Source of the DNA: an uncultured Eubacteriales bacterium
GTDB lineage: Bacteria; Bacillota; Clostridia; Oscillospirales; Acutalibacteraceae
Assembly: GCA_934729465.1 (NCBI GenBank)
Contig: CAKVEP010000001.1
Span: forward strand, 1 to 64,000
Direction: 5' to 3'
Length of the DNA: 64,000 bases
Below the pieces are notes generated by a model, which saw only the letters and a program-made list of their open reading frames with translations, was not told the DNA's origin and did no database searches. A program made the translations under genes and the position numbers. Position 1 is the stretch's first letter. Every line of letters begins with the position of its first letter. This document shows, one piece after another, positions 9,587-19,431 of the stretch.

Positions 9587-10039
9587 TTAAAAATATATTC
9601 CACTATTTTCAAGCTCGTCTATAACTTCGGTTCCCGTTAAATCTACGTTATATGGTGTTATAACAAACGTATCTGTAGCAACCCTTTTAATTTGACCGCC
9701 GTTTGCATAAGCTACTCCGCTTAAAAAGTCAATTATCCTGCGAGCTGAGTCTTTGCTTGTGTCTTCAAGATTTAATACTATTGTGTGCATTTTTAAAAGC
9801 TCGTCTGCAATGGTTCTGGTTTCCTCGCCGAATTTCTCCGGTTTAAACAACACAACCTGTAACTTAGCTGTTGCATGAATATTAACCACTCTATTATTTA
9901 CATTTCTTTTCGCTCTTTCTTTTGCGTGACTCTTTTCTTCTACCTCATCTTGCTCCTCCGCTTGGTCCTCGTACTCGTAATCGTACTCATCTTCTGAAGG
10001 GAGCCACATTTCTTTAAATTTTTGAACTAATCCTGACAT
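9587..10039 (-). CDS. sepF: Cell division protein SepF
   Basis: SepF anchors and bundles FtsZ at the septum. A short N-terminal membrane-binding helix (MSGLVQKFKEMWLP) is followed by an acidic linker. The SepF core (about residues 60-150) includes VVLFKPEKFGEE, LNLEDTSKDSARRIIDFLSG and FVITPYNVD. The ATG at 10039 is preceded by AAGGAGGA and gives 150 residues; longer starts add non-homologous sequence. It is followed 31 bp later by divIVA. Confidence 0.94.
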   Translation of the reverse strand: MSGLVQKFKEMWLPSEDEYDYEYEDQAEEQDEVEEKSHAKERAKRNVNNRVVNIHATAKLQVVLFKPEKFGEETRTIADELLKMHTIVLNLEDTSKDSARRIIDFLSGVAYANGGQIKRVATDTFVITPYNVDLTGTEVIDELENSGIYF

Positions 10040-10220
10040 TTTTTCGTCCTCCTTAAATTTGCCTTCATTTTTCATTAATAAAATCTCTAATTTACACATT
10101 ATATTGAATAAAAAAATATAAAAATTTAATTTTCTTACTCACTACGATAATATTATCCAATTTTTATTTCTAAATGTCAACAAATATTTTGACGATTTTT
10201 GCGAAAAAAATGCATTTTTT

Positions 10221-11516
10221 CTATTCAATGTGTTTCCCGTCATATAAATTAGTTCCTTCAACCACTACTTCGTCGCCTATTTGAATTGTGTCATCGCTAA
10301 ACAGCTCTTCTTCTGTTGGGTTACTTTTACATATAATACACGATGAATCCATATAAATCGGGACTACTTCTTTAAACAATAAATTTGAACCGTATTTTAT
10401 GTAAACTCCCTTGACTTTCTTTTCTAGCGTTTCTTTTTCACCGTCTTTATTGACCGTTTTACTGACAACACTTTCCTTTAGCGCAGATTTATTAACCGTT
10501 AAACCTGTGTATGTGTTTATGTTTATTTCTATATTTTCGCTCCTTATCATCGAAAGCTCCTTGCTCATTCTGTCGCAAGACAACACAACAACAACTTCAG
10601 ACGCTCCTTCTTCCTTATTAACGCTCACAACTTTACATGGTACATTTTCATTAAAAGCTGAATTAATCTCAACATTAACATTTTCCCCCACTTTAAAGCG
10701 CATGGAGTCATCTTCAGACATTTTGCTTATTATATACCAGTCCACAGATTTTATAATTTTTCCCGCAACGTTATTCTGAGATTTATTAGAAGGCTGAATA
10801 TCAAAATTCACGTCCCCTGCCTTAAGATTTTTAACGTCATCATAATTTAAGTAGTTTTCATACCCATCAAAATTACTCACGAAATATCCGGAATTCTCCG
10901 CTAATACTTCGCCTATGCTACTCCCGCATTCTTTAATAAGTTCTTTTCTCCTGTTTTCAAGTTCGTCAAATCGCTTGTAAAAATTATCCGTCTTGCCCAT
11001 TACAACATGTCTTTCATTAAGAAGATATATAGCTCTGTCCTTCGCTTGACAAAACTCTTTATATCTTGCTGTTTTTCCAAATAAATTTATATTTCTTATT
11101 TCTTCGTTTATCTGTTTATCAATGTAATCAGGTCCTCTTAAAGACATTCCCGACGACACATTTAATCTCTTTAGCTGATTTATTTGTTCATCAAGCTCTT
11201 TTAGCTCAACCATACACGAAGCTTGTTTTTCGTCGTGATAAATTTCTGCTATCTTACCACCTCTGGACACCTTCGCTCCGTCTTCTAAAACATTCATTAA
11301 TGTCCCATTCTCGTCCCAATAAACAAGCTCTTCGTTTCTTACGATTATTCCTTTGGTTTTTATGCTGTCTTTTAAAGTGTACATCGCCACAGGTTCGGTT
11401 TTCACTTCGTGCATAACAAATTTATACGTTTGATATAAAGTATAAAACAAAAGTAAAGTTACTGAAGATAAAACTAACACTTTTTTTACCACGCTTTTTT
11501 TTATTTTCACTTCCAT
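10221..11516 (-). CDS. HlyD-like membrane-anchored protein
   Basis: A 431-residue protein with one N-terminal transmembrane helix (about residues 12-30). A biotinyl/lipoyl-like hairpin follows (VYWDENGTLMNVLEDGAKVSRGGKIAEIY), then a helical hairpin (about residues 105-190) and beta-rich domains. This is the architecture of HlyD-type adaptor proteins. No efflux pump or ABC gene is adjacent, so a transport role is not supported. Its place between miaA and sepF suggests an envelope or division-associated function. The start immediately follows the miaA stop. Confidence 0.65.
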   Translation of the reverse strand: MEVKIKKSVVKKVLVLSSVTLLLFYTLYQTYKFVMHEVKTEPVAMYTLKDSIKTKGIIVRNEELVYWDENGTLMNVLEDGAKVSRGGKIAEIYHDEKQASCMVELKELDEQINQLKRLNVSSGMSLRGPDYIDKQINEEIRNINLFGKTARYKEFCQAKDRAIYLLNERHVVMGKTDNFYKRFDELENRRKELIKECGSSIGEVLAENSGYFVSNFDGYENYLNYDDVKNLKAGDVNFDIQPSNKSQNNVAGKIIKSVDWYIISKMSEDDSMRFKVGENVNVEINSAFNENVPCKVVSVNKEEGASEVVVVLSCDRMSKELSMIRSENIEININTYTGLTVNKSALKESVVSKTVNKDGEKETLEKKVKGVYIKYGSNLLFKEVVPIYMDSSCIICKSNPTEEELFSDDTIQIGDEVVVEGTNLYDGKHIE

Positions 11517-12461
11517 TTAATATCTGTCCTTTTCTAAGTATTCTGCAACATCAATGAGTAAACTATCATAATCATTGTAGTCATCAACATAAAACCATTT
11601 TATACTTTTATTCCTTTTAAACCACGTTATTTGACGTTTAGCATATCGTCTTGTTTCCATTTTTATTTTATTTATGGCTTCTTTAAGCGTAAAAAGTCCT
11701 CTTAAATACAAAACTACTTCCTTATATCCTATAGCTCCTCTTGCGGTTTTGCTTGGATTCATTTTGTATATTTGCTTCGCCTCTTCTATTAGTCCGTTTT
11801 CAACCATCTCGTCTACTCTTTTATTTATTCTGTTATAAAGGATATTTCTATCTCTAAAGCCCAGCCCTACTATTTTGGCGTTATAAAGAGATTCTGTTTT
11901 TTTAGAATCTTCAACTTGTTTTGAAATTGGGGTACCTGTTGTTCTGTAAAACTCCACTGCCCGGATTAATTTCTTATAATTATTATGGTGAATATTTTCA
12001 GCACTTTCTTTATCAACAATCTTTAACTCATTTATTAAGCTTTCTGGTCCGTTGTCTTTAACTTCTTGCCACAACTGTTCTCTAAGCGTTTTATCTACTT
12101 TCTCTTCGTTAAACTCAACATTATTTATAAGCGAATCAATATATAAACCTGTCCCGCCAACCAAGATAGGCATTTTTCCATTACTGTCTATCTCACTTAT
12201 CGATTTTTTCGCTATTTTAACGTAATCTGCCACGCTAAACTCATCTTTTACAGAAATCGTATCAATTAGATAGTGCTTAACCTCAGAAAGTTCAATTTTA
12301 GTTGGCTTTGCCGTTGATATTTCAAATTCTCTATAAATTTGCATTGAATCCGCTGACACTATTTCACCGTTAAATTTTCTTGCGATATCCAAAGACAACC
12401 TTGTTTTCCCCGACGCAGTGGAACCTACTATTGCAATAATATTTATTTTTTCACTCAACAT
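11517..12461 (-). CDS. miaA: tRNA dimethylallyltransferase
   Basis: Transfers a dimethylallyl group to N6 of A37 in tRNAs reading U-starting codons; MiaB then methylthiolates it. Walker-like GSTASGKTRLS, the SADSMQIYREF motif, GGTGLYIDSL and the C-terminal ARGAIGYKEV and RYAKRQITWFKRN blocks are all present. The ATG at 12461 is preceded by AGGA with 9-bp spacing. Its stop is directly followed by the HlyD-like gene, and it begins 5 bp after mutL. The mutS-mutL-miaA order with miaB nearby is a conserved arrangement. Confidence 0.96.
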   Translation of the reverse strand: MLSEKINIIAIVGSTASGKTRLSLDIARKFNGEIVSADSMQIYREFEISTAKPTKIELSEVKHYLIDTISVKDEFSVADYVKIAKKSISEIDSNGKMPILVGGTGLYIDSLINNVEFNEEKVDKTLREQLWQEVKDNGPESLINELKIVDKESAENIHHNNYKKLIRAVEFYRTTGTPISKQVEDSKKTESLYNAKIVGLGFRDRNILYNRINKRVDEMVENGLIEEAKQIYKMNPSKTARGAIGYKEVVLYLRGLFTLKEAINKIKMETRRYAKRQITWFKRNKSIKWFYVDDYNDYDSLLIDVAEYLEKDRY

Positions 12462-12465
12462 ATTA

Positions 12466-14493
12466 TCACGTCCTGCCAAATTGTTTTTCTATATCCTTCT
12501 TTTTCATTATTACAGACACAGGTCTTCCATGCGGACAATATTTAATATCAGGATTTTTCCTTAATTTATCAACTAAATCAATAATTTCCGCCTCGCTGCT
12601 GGACTTTCCTCCCTTAATCGCCGCACGACAAGCCATATTGTGATAAAGCCAGTCCATGTATGAAGTTTCTAAATCCTTTTTGTTAGACAAAATATAACTA
12701 GCTATCTCTATTATACTGTCTTTAACCTGGTCAATTCCCACATACACAGGCACACTCCTTACTATTACGCTCCCCATACCAAAGTCTTCAACATCGTAGC
12801 CGGAGCGAGAAAAAAGAGGTAAATTATCTAAAACAGCTGCATATTCAGCTTTGTCCAAAACCACCGTAACGGGCTCCAAAAGTACTTGCGAATCACTTAT
12901 TTTTTCTTCTTTTTTTAATTTTTCATATATTATTCTTTCGTGAGCGGCATGCTTGTCTACTATCAGAATTTCACCGTCATTACACTGAACTATTATGTAG
13001 CAATTAAAAACCTCGCCTACTATTTTCGGCTCCGGTTCAAAAATTTTACTATCCATTTTTATTTCTTCATAACTATCTAACTGCTTAGCTTTAACTTGAG
13101 GTTGATTTAAAATTTGGTTGTCCCGCTTTACATCGTTAACTTCGTTTTTAGACGTACTCACGCTATATGACGGACTTAAATTATTAATTTTAACCTGCTG
13201 CTCCGCTCTTTTTATATGGTTATCTTCGCTTTTTTCAACGCTTATGTTAATAACATCAAAGTTCAGACGCTTAGATGGATTTTCAATTTTTATCTCAGGA
13301 GTAACAATTTTTCTTGGATTAAAAATACTTTCGCTTTTAAGAGTTGAATCTATTTTTATTTCATTTTTATCCTTATCCTTTGCCCTAAGGTCGGAAAAAG
13401 AAATGTTATTTAACTCCGTTGAGCGAGGCGTTACAATACTTTGAGAGTTCTGAACAATATCATTCGCTTTCTTAACTTCGTTAAACTCTAGTTTTTTCTT
13501 TTCGTCAAGGTTCATAATAGCAGATTTTACACCATAATAAACAGCTTCAAATATAGGTTTTTCGTTTATAAATCTTACCTCTATTTTCGACGGATGAACA
13601 TTAACGTCAACGGTTTCACAAGGTATGTTTATATTCAAAACACAATAAGGATGCTTTCCGACCATTATACAATTTTTAAAGGCTTCTTCAAGAGATGCAC
13701 ACCCCGTTTTTGTTTTAACATATCTTCCGTTTATGAAAAAATGCTGCATGGTTCTGGTTGGTCTGGCGGCAAGCGGTTTACTTACAAATCCCTTAACACA
13801 AACTCCGTTTAATTTATAATCAACTTCTACCATACCATTAAAAAAATCTTTTCCATACACGGTATATATACACGAAGAAAGCTTACCGTCTCCTGATGTG
13901 TTTAACGTTTCTTTGCCGTCACGAATAAACTTAAATGATATCTCTGGGTGAGAAACTGCGATTCTGTCAATTATTCCCGCAATCGAATTTGCCTCGGCTA
14001 TATCTTTTTTCAAAAATTTCATTCTTGCCGGAGTATTATAAAACAAATCTCTTATTATGAAAGTCGTGCCCTTAGCACAACCGGTATCTTCTATAAGCTC
14101 TTCTTCGCCTCCGTTTATTAAATATCTCGTTCCGATTTCTTCCCCTTCGGCGCAGGTTATAACCTCCACTTTAGACACCGCACATATCGATGCCAAAGCC
14201 TCTCCTCTAAACCCTAAAGTGTTTATAGTGTCGAGGTCATCGGCTGTTTTGACTTTGCTCGTTGCATGACGCAAAAACGCATTTTTCACATCTTCTCTAA
14301 ATATTCCACTGCCGTTGTCGGATATTTTTATATATTTCGTTCCGCCGTTTTTAATTTCTATCGTAACGCGAGTTGCTCCTGCATCAATGGAATTTTCAAC
14401 AAGCTCCTTAACAACAGACAACGGTCTTTCAACAACCTCGCCCGCAGCTATTAACTCTGCTATATGTTTTTCTAACACATTAATCTTTTTCAC
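12466..14493 (-). CDS. mutL: DNA mismatch repair protein MutL
   Basis: GHKL-type ATPase that couples MutS mismatch recognition to strand incision. The N-terminal ATPase has ELVENSIDAGATRV, the DNGSGI box, HATSKVKTADDL and GFRGEALASI. A linker of about 150 poorly conserved residues leads to the C-terminal dimerisation domain. That domain contains DKHAAHERIIYEKL (the DQHAAHER-type endonuclease motif), CRAAIKGG and CPHGRP, as in nicking MutL proteins. The start is GTG at 14493 after GGAG. It lies 15 bp downstream of mutS. Confidence 0.97.
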   Translation of the reverse strand: MKKINVLEKHIAELIAAGEVVERPLSVVKELVENSIDAGATRVTIEIKNGGTKYIKISDNGSGIFREDVKNAFLRHATSKVKTADDLDTINTLGFRGEALASICAVSKVEVITCAEGEEIGTRYLINGGEEELIEDTGCAKGTTFIIRDLFYNTPARMKFLKKDIAEANSIAGIIDRIAVSHPEISFKFIRDGKETLNTSGDGKLSSCIYTVYGKDFFNGMVEVDYKLNGVCVKGFVSKPLAARPTRTMQHFFINGRYVKTKTGCASLEEAFKNCIMVGKHPYCVLNINIPCETVDVNVHPSKIEVRFINEKPIFEAVYYGVKSAIMNLDEKKKLEFNEVKKANDIVQNSQSIVTPRSTELNNISFSDLRAKDKDKNEIKIDSTLKSESIFNPRKIVTPEIKIENPSKRLNFDVINISVEKSEDNHIKRAEQQVKINNLSPSYSVSTSKNEVNDVKRDNQILNQPQVKAKQLDSYEEIKMDSKIFEPEPKIVGEVFNCYIIVQCNDGEILIVDKHAAHERIIYEKLKKEEKISDSQVLLEPVTVVLDKAEYAAVLDNLPLFSRSGYDVEDFGMGSVIVRSVPVYVGIDQVKDSIIEIASYILSNKKDLETSYMDWLYHNMACRAAIKGGKSSSEAEIIDLVDKLRKNPDIKYCPHGRPVSVIMKKKDIEKQFGRT

Positions 14494-14508
14494 TTAAAAA
14501 TCTCCATT

Positions 14509-17121
14509 CTAAGCATTTACCGTTTTTACAAGCTCAAACAGCTTATTCATAGATTCTATTGGAGTTAGCACACTAACATCCATATTTTTTAATTCGTCAA
14601 TTACTTTTTTGTACTTCTCATCACAGCTATTTTCCTGAGAAGCAACACAACTTTCTTCATCGCATTTTTCTTTTTTACATCCAGACTTCTCGCCTAATTC
14701 AAGCTCACTTATTATTTGTTTTGCCCTCGATATTATCCATTCCGGAATGCCCGCAAGTTTTGCAACTTCTATACCATAGCTTTCGTCTGCTCCTCCGGGG
14801 ACAATCCTCCTTAAAAACGTTATTTCATCTCCACGTTTCTTTACGGCTATATTATAATTTTTCATTCCTTTATACATTTCTGCCATTTCGGTAAGCTCGT
14901 GATAGTGCGTTGCAAAAAGAGTTTTTGCTCCGAGTTTCGTCTTATCAGCCACATACTCAAGCACTGCTCTTGCTATACTCATTCCATCAAATGTTGAAGT
15001 TCCTCTTCCGATTTCGTCTAAAATAAGAAGACTGTCACACGTTGCATTCTTTACAATCTGAGCAACCTCATTCATCTCAACCATAAAAGTTGATTGTCCT
15101 GAAGCAAGGTCGTCCGACGCTCCTATCCTTGTAAAAATACTGTCAACCAGTCCAACACGAGCATACGCTGCCGGTACAAAGCTACCTATTTGAGCCATGA
15201 GAACAATAAGTGCAACCTGTCGCATATACGTAGACTTTCCTGCCATGTTTGGTCCTGTTATTATCGCAACACTGTTTTCTCCATCGTCAAACAGCGCATT
15301 GTTAGGCACAAACGGTGCTCCGTCTAAAAGCAATTCAACAACAGGGTGTCTTCCTTCTCTTATTATTATGCTTTTATCTGTTCGTATTTCGGGCTTAATA
15401 TAGTTGTTTCTTGAAGATACTTCTGCAAGCGACCTCAACACATCTAATTTAGCAAGCATTTTAGCGGTTGTTTCTATCCTTGAAAGACTCTTCGACACCT
15501 CAAGCCTTACTCCCTCAAAAACCTTATACTCAAGTTGGACAACCCTGTCTTTTGCACCGAGTATCCTTGATTCTATGGTTTTTAACTCTTTTGTTATGTA
15601 TCTCTCACAGTTGGCTAGGGTTTGCTTTCTCACATAGCTTTCCGGAACTAAATTTTTATATGAATTGCTTACCTCTATGTAATATCCAAACACTCGGTTA
15701 TATCCTACTTTTAGTTTAGGTATACCTGTATTTTTTCTTTCCCTGAGTTCTATTTCGGTTACTATGCTTGTCCCACCCGTCATGTCGCCACGGACTTCGT
15801 CTATCTCACTGTTATAACCGTCTTTAATCATTCCGCCTTCCCTCACTGAAAATGGCGGGTCTTCAACTATAGCATCATTTATTAATGTTTTTACATCTTC
15901 AAGAATGTCGATATTGTCCCTTATATCTGAAAGCATTTCTGACTTACAATCTTTTAAAATATTTTTAATTCCCGGAATTTGAGAAATAGTTGCAAACAAC
16001 GAACGAAGGTCTCTTCCGTTTGCCGAACCGTATGTAATTTTAGTCATAAGCCTTTCTATGTCGTGAACTCCAATAAAAAGCTCTTTTAAATTATCCCTAA
16101 GAATTACATCTGAATAAAGCTCTTCAACGGCTTGCTGCCTTTTTATTATTTCATCATATTTTCTAAGGGGACGCTCTATCCAAGAACGCAATAAACGCTT
16201 GCCCATCGCTGTTTTGGTTTTGTCAAGCACCCACAGCAAAGAACCTCTTTTTTCTTTGTTCCTCATCGTTTCAACAAGCTCTAAATTTCTTATTGTGTTT
16301 AAATCCAAACCCATGTATTGATGCTCTTTATAAAATTCTATTTTGTCTATTCTTTCGAGTCCAATTTTCTGAGTCTGTTTAAGATAGAGAAACAACGCCC
16401 CAATGGCTCTTAAACACAATTGTTTATCGACGATTTGTGAGCCGTTAAATTTTTTCAAGCCCAGCTCAGACATCAAAAGACTTTTACATTGGTTTATCTC
16501 AAATTTTTCGTCGCTAAGCTTTTCCACACTGCACGAGAGCTTTTCTTTAATAAATTTGCTTAAAACATTTAGTACAGCCGTATTGCCGCCCGCAAGGACT
16601 TCTCTTGGACAAAACTTTCCTAGTTCATTTTTTATCTGAAGGACTAAATCTCCGTTTATAAATTCAGTGGTTTTCAGCTCTCCTGTGGACACATCGCAAA
16701 AACATATTCCTGCACTTTCCTCCTCCACGAACAGCGAACATATATAATTGTTTCTTGACTCATCAAGCATACTGCTTTCAACAATCGTTCCCGGAGTTAT
16801 TACCCTCACAACATCTCTTTTAACAATCCCTTTGCCTTTGCTCGGCTCTTCCATTTGTTCGCATATCGCTATTTTGTACCCCTTCGACACGAGCCTTGAT
16901 ATATAAGACTCGCAGCTATGATACGGTACACCACACATAGGGGCTTTTTTATCTTGACCGCAATCTCGACCTGTTAAGGTTAAGTCTAGCTCATCCGACG
17001 CTAATTTTGCATCATCAAAAAACATTTCATAAAAATCGCCTAATCTAAAAAAGAGTATCGTGTCTTTATGCTTTGCCTTTATATCAAAATATTGTTTCAT
17101 CATTGGCGACATATTAGCCAT
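14509..17121 (-). CDS. mutS: DNA mismatch repair protein MutS
   Basis: Recognises base mismatches and small loops and recruits MutL. The N-terminal mismatch-binding domain shows the FYEMF motif (FFRLGDFYEMFFDDA) with the wedge Phe. The ATPase domain has Walker A GPNMAGKSTYMRQ and Walker B LLILDEIGRGTSTFDG, then FATHYHELT. The length of 870 residues is standard. A cysteine-rich patch near the C-terminus (residues about 820-840) is unusual but lies in a variable linker. It heads a mutS-mutL-miaA run. Confidence 0.97.
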   Translation of the reverse strand: MANMSPMMKQYFDIKAKHKDTILFFRLGDFYEMFFDDAKLASDELDLTLTGRDCGQDKKAPMCGVPYHSCESYISRLVSKGYKIAICEQMEEPSKGKGIVKRDVVRVITPGTIVESSMLDESRNNYICSLFVEEESAGICFCDVSTGELKTTEFINGDLVLQIKNELGKFCPREVLAGGNTAVLNVLSKFIKEKLSCSVEKLSDEKFEINQCKSLLMSELGLKKFNGSQIVDKQLCLRAIGALFLYLKQTQKIGLERIDKIEFYKEHQYMGLDLNTIRNLELVETMRNKEKRGSLLWVLDKTKTAMGKRLLRSWIERPLRKYDEIIKRQQAVEELYSDVILRDNLKELFIGVHDIERLMTKITYGSANGRDLRSLFATISQIPGIKNILKDCKSEMLSDIRDNIDILEDVKTLINDAIVEDPPFSVREGGMIKDGYNSEIDEVRGDMTGGTSIVTEIELRERKNTGIPKLKVGYNRVFGYYIEVSNSYKNLVPESYVRKQTLANCERYITKELKTIESRILGAKDRVVQLEYKVFEGVRLEVSKSLSRIETTAKMLAKLDVLRSLAEVSSRNNYIKPEIRTDKSIIIREGRHPVVELLLDGAPFVPNNALFDDGENSVAIITGPNMAGKSTYMRQVALIVLMAQIGSFVPAAYARVGLVDSIFTRIGASDDLASGQSTFMVEMNEVAQIVKNATCDSLLILDEIGRGTSTFDGMSIARAVLEYVADKTKLGAKTLFATHYHELTEMAEMYKGMKNYNIAVKKRGDEITFLRRIVPGGADESYGIEVAKLAGIPEWIISRAKQIISELELGEKSGCKKEKCDEESCVASQENSCDEKYKKVIDELKNMDVSVLTPIESMNKLFELVKTVNA

Positions 17122-17160
17122 TTAATAATTAATCCTCCTAACCGCACTTAGCCAAATCCT

Positions 17161-17565
17161 TTAATGACATCCTCCACACGTTGAACAACTTCCTCCGCAA
17201 CTCTCGTGATAATCCGTTGTCATAGGGTTCTCCCCCTGCGCCGACTGCATTATTATAGCGTTTACTCTCATTAAAATTTTATCAAGCTCCGCTTTACATG
17301 TATTGTAATTTTCCATCTTCTCGTTTGACATTATTTTTTCATAAATATCCTTTAAATCTTTATTCAGCTTCGCTATTTTTTCTTCGCTAAAGCCTTCCTT
17401 AGACATTTCGTTATTTATCGACATTTTAATCATATTAAATTCCTTTATAAGATTCTGGAGTTCATTATCAGACTCTAAAGTTTGTTCTGCCGCTCTATAT
17501 TTTATGTAAGTTTCATCGCTTTGTATCGCAACTCCAATTTGTCTTGCTAAATCTATTATACTCAT
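17161..17565 (-). CDS. YlbF/YmcA (RicF-like) protein with cysteine-rich tail
   Basis: Helical YlbF/YmcA-family protein of 134 residues. In Bacillus, RicA/RicF/RicT form an iron-sulfur complex affecting RNase Y, biofilm formation and sporulation. Here the tail SCGGSCSTCGGCH carries four Cys in a cluster-like pattern, suggesting an Fe-S site. The ATG at 17565 is chosen because GGAGGAG lies six bases upstream; the longer TTG start overlaps this site. It lies between miaB and mutS, an arrangement also seen in other Firmicutes. Which Ric subunit it matches cannot be decided by eye. Confidence 0.8.
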   Translation of the reverse strand: MSIIDLARQIGVAIQSDETYIKYRAAEQTLESDNELQNLIKEFNMIKMSINNEMSKEGFSEEKIAKLNKDLKDIYEKIMSNEKMENYNTCKAELDKILMRVNAIIMQSAQGENPMTTDYHESCGGSCSTCGGCH

Positions 17566-17584
17566 ATTTTTCTCCTCCAAAAAT

Positions 17585-18991
17585 TTATATTATTTCTCCC
17601 TTTAGCACCCAATTTTTTGAGTCTACTATTTTTATATCTGCAAATTTACCTATCAAATCACTAGGTCCTTGCGTTTCAATAATTATGTTTCCAGACGTTC
17701 TGGCGATTAGTCCCTCTGCCTTATTCGCCTTAGATTCAACTAAAGCTCTAAACGTTCTTCCAACCATACTCGACGTTATATCTGCTGATATACCCTCTTG
17801 TAGCTTTAAAAGTTCAGCCATCCATTCTCTTTTTTCGCTGCTTTCAACAGGGTCAGCAAACTTTGCCGCCGGAGTACCTTCCCTCGGCGAATATATAAAC
17901 GTAAACAGTGATGAAAAGCCCACTTCCTGTACAAGTGACAACGTATCTTTAAATTCGTCGTAAGTTTCACCCGGAAATCCTACTATAACGTCGCTTGTTA
18001 AAGATAAATCTTTTATTTTACTTTTAGCATAATTTATTATTTCCAAATATTTTCCCCTTGTATATTTCCTGTTCATTTCTTTAAGGACCCTGTTGTTTCC
18101 CGATTGAAACGGTAAATGGAGATGACTGCTTATATGTTTGCTGCTTGCTATAACGTCTATGAGTTCCTTTGTTGCGTCTTTCGGATGAGAAGTCATGAAT
18201 CTAATCACATACTCGCCTTCTATAGCGTCTAGCCTTCTTAGAAGCTCAGCAAAATTAATATCTTCGTCAAGACCCTTTCCGTATGAATTTACATTTTGTC
18301 CAAGCAATGTTATGTCTTTATAGCCACTGTTTATGAGCTCTCTTGCCTCGTTTATTATACTATCGGAATTTCTGCTTCTTTCCCTCCCTCTAACGTAAGG
18401 CACTATGCAATAAGAGCAAAAATTATTACAACCATACATTATAGGTATCCACGCTTTTACTTTTCCGTCTCTTCTAATTGGCAGGTCTTCATATATGTTT
18501 TCGTCTCCTTCGCCGCTTTCAAACACTCTTTTTTTGTTCTTCATAGACTCAAATATAATTTGAGGGAAATAGTGCAATGAATGAGTCCCAAACACAACAT
18601 CCACAAACGGATAGCTTTCTTTTATTTTTTCAACAACATGTTCTTGCTCCGTCATACACCCGCAAAGGACTATCATAACAGATGGTCTGCTTCTTTTTAT
18701 ATGCTTTAAAGCTCCAACGTTACCAAACACCCTATCTTGAGCATGCTCCCTTACAGCACACGTGTTAAATAAAATTAAATCTGCCTTGTGTTCATCATCT
18801 GTGAACTCATAACCCATTTTTGAAAGCATTCCCTTTAATTTCTCCCCGTCAGACACATTCTGCTGACAGCCGTAAGTGTGGACATACGCTAAAGGTTGCT
18901 TTAAGCCCATATCTTGTTTCAAAATTTTTTTTACGTCTTCGCAATACTTACATTGCAATTCAAAATTGTTCTCATTTTTAATATGAGTCAA
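17585..18991 (-). CDS. miaB: tRNA-2-methylthio-N6-dimethylallyladenosine synthase
   Basis: Radical-SAM methylthiotransferase that modifies A37 of tRNA after MiaA. The UPF0004 domain supplies three cluster cysteines (YGCQQN, NTCAVREHA, LCGCMTE). The radical-SAM motif is CNNFCSYCIVPY, and a TRAM domain closes the protein. The length of 468 residues is normal. Translation probably starts at TTG 18991, seven bases after AGGAGGAG. It leads the miaB-ylbF-mutS-mutL-miaA series. Confidence 0.96.
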   Translation of the reverse strand: MTHIKNENNFELQCKYCEDVKKILKQDMGLKQPLAYVHTYGCQQNVSDGEKLKGMLSKMGYEFTDDEHKADLILFNTCAVREHAQDRVFGNVGALKHIKRSRPSVMIVLCGCMTEQEHVVEKIKESYPFVDVVFGTHSLHYFPQIIFESMKNKKRVFESGEGDENIYEDLPIRRDGKVKAWIPIMYGCNNFCSYCIVPYVRGRERSRNSDSIINEARELINSGYKDITLLGQNVNSYGKGLDEDINFAELLRRLDAIEGEYVIRFMTSHPKDATKELIDVIASSKHISSHLHLPFQSGNNRVLKEMNRKYTRGKYLEIINYAKSKIKDLSLTSDVIVGFPGETYDEFKDTLSLVQEVGFSSLFTFIYSPREGTPAAKFADPVESSEKREWMAELLKLQEGISADITSSMVGRTFRALVESKANKAEGLIARTSGNIIIETQGPSDLIGKFADIKIVDSKNWVLKGEII

Positions 18992-19181
18992 AATTTTCTC
19001 CTCCTAAAAAGCATCTATATTCTTATAATTTTATCATAGTTCGCAACCTTATTCAAGCATACTTAAACACAGCTAAAGCTTTTATTTTAATATTTTTTAA
19101 TCATAAAATATGAATAAATTTGTGTTGTATTGAACAAAATATTTTTAGCATAAACATTTTCCAAAAAAGGATGGTCATTTT

Positions 19182-19382
19182 ATGATAGACAAAATTGCTT
19201 TGATATTAACCATAATCGGAGGAATCAACTGGGGTTCTATAGGTATATTTCAGTTTGATATAGTGGGATGGCTTTTCGGCGGTCAAGACGCTATGATTAG
19301 CCGCATAGTTTACACTTTAGTTGGTATTGCCGCATTATGGTGTATATCCCTACTTTTTAGAGATGATGCTTTAAATCAATAA
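19182..19382 (+). CDS. DUF378 small membrane protein
   Basis: A 66-residue protein with two predicted membrane helices around a short loop. It begins MIDKIALILTIIGGINWG and contains the GGINWG...G(I/L)F pattern of DUF378. The biochemical role of this family is unknown. It has its own ribosome site (AAAAAGGATGG) and is followed by a strong hairpin, so it is probably monocistronic. It is one of few plus-strand genes in this half and is divergent from miaB. Confidence 0.85.
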   Translation: MIDKIALILTIIGGINWGSIGIFQFDIVGWLFGGQDAMISRIVYTLVGIAALWCISLLFRDDALNQ

Positions 19383-19386
19383 AAAC

Positions 19387-19431
19387 AGTCGCACACAGGG
19401 TTTAACCTTTATGTGCGACTACTTATTTTTT
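19387..19431. terminator. Bidirectional terminator
   Basis: The 9-bp stem AGTCGCACA (19387-19395) / TGTGCGACT (19412-19420) has a T-rich run after it on the plus strand and an A-run before it. It can stop the DUF378 transcript and the convergent lipoprotein transcript. Confidence 0.82.
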
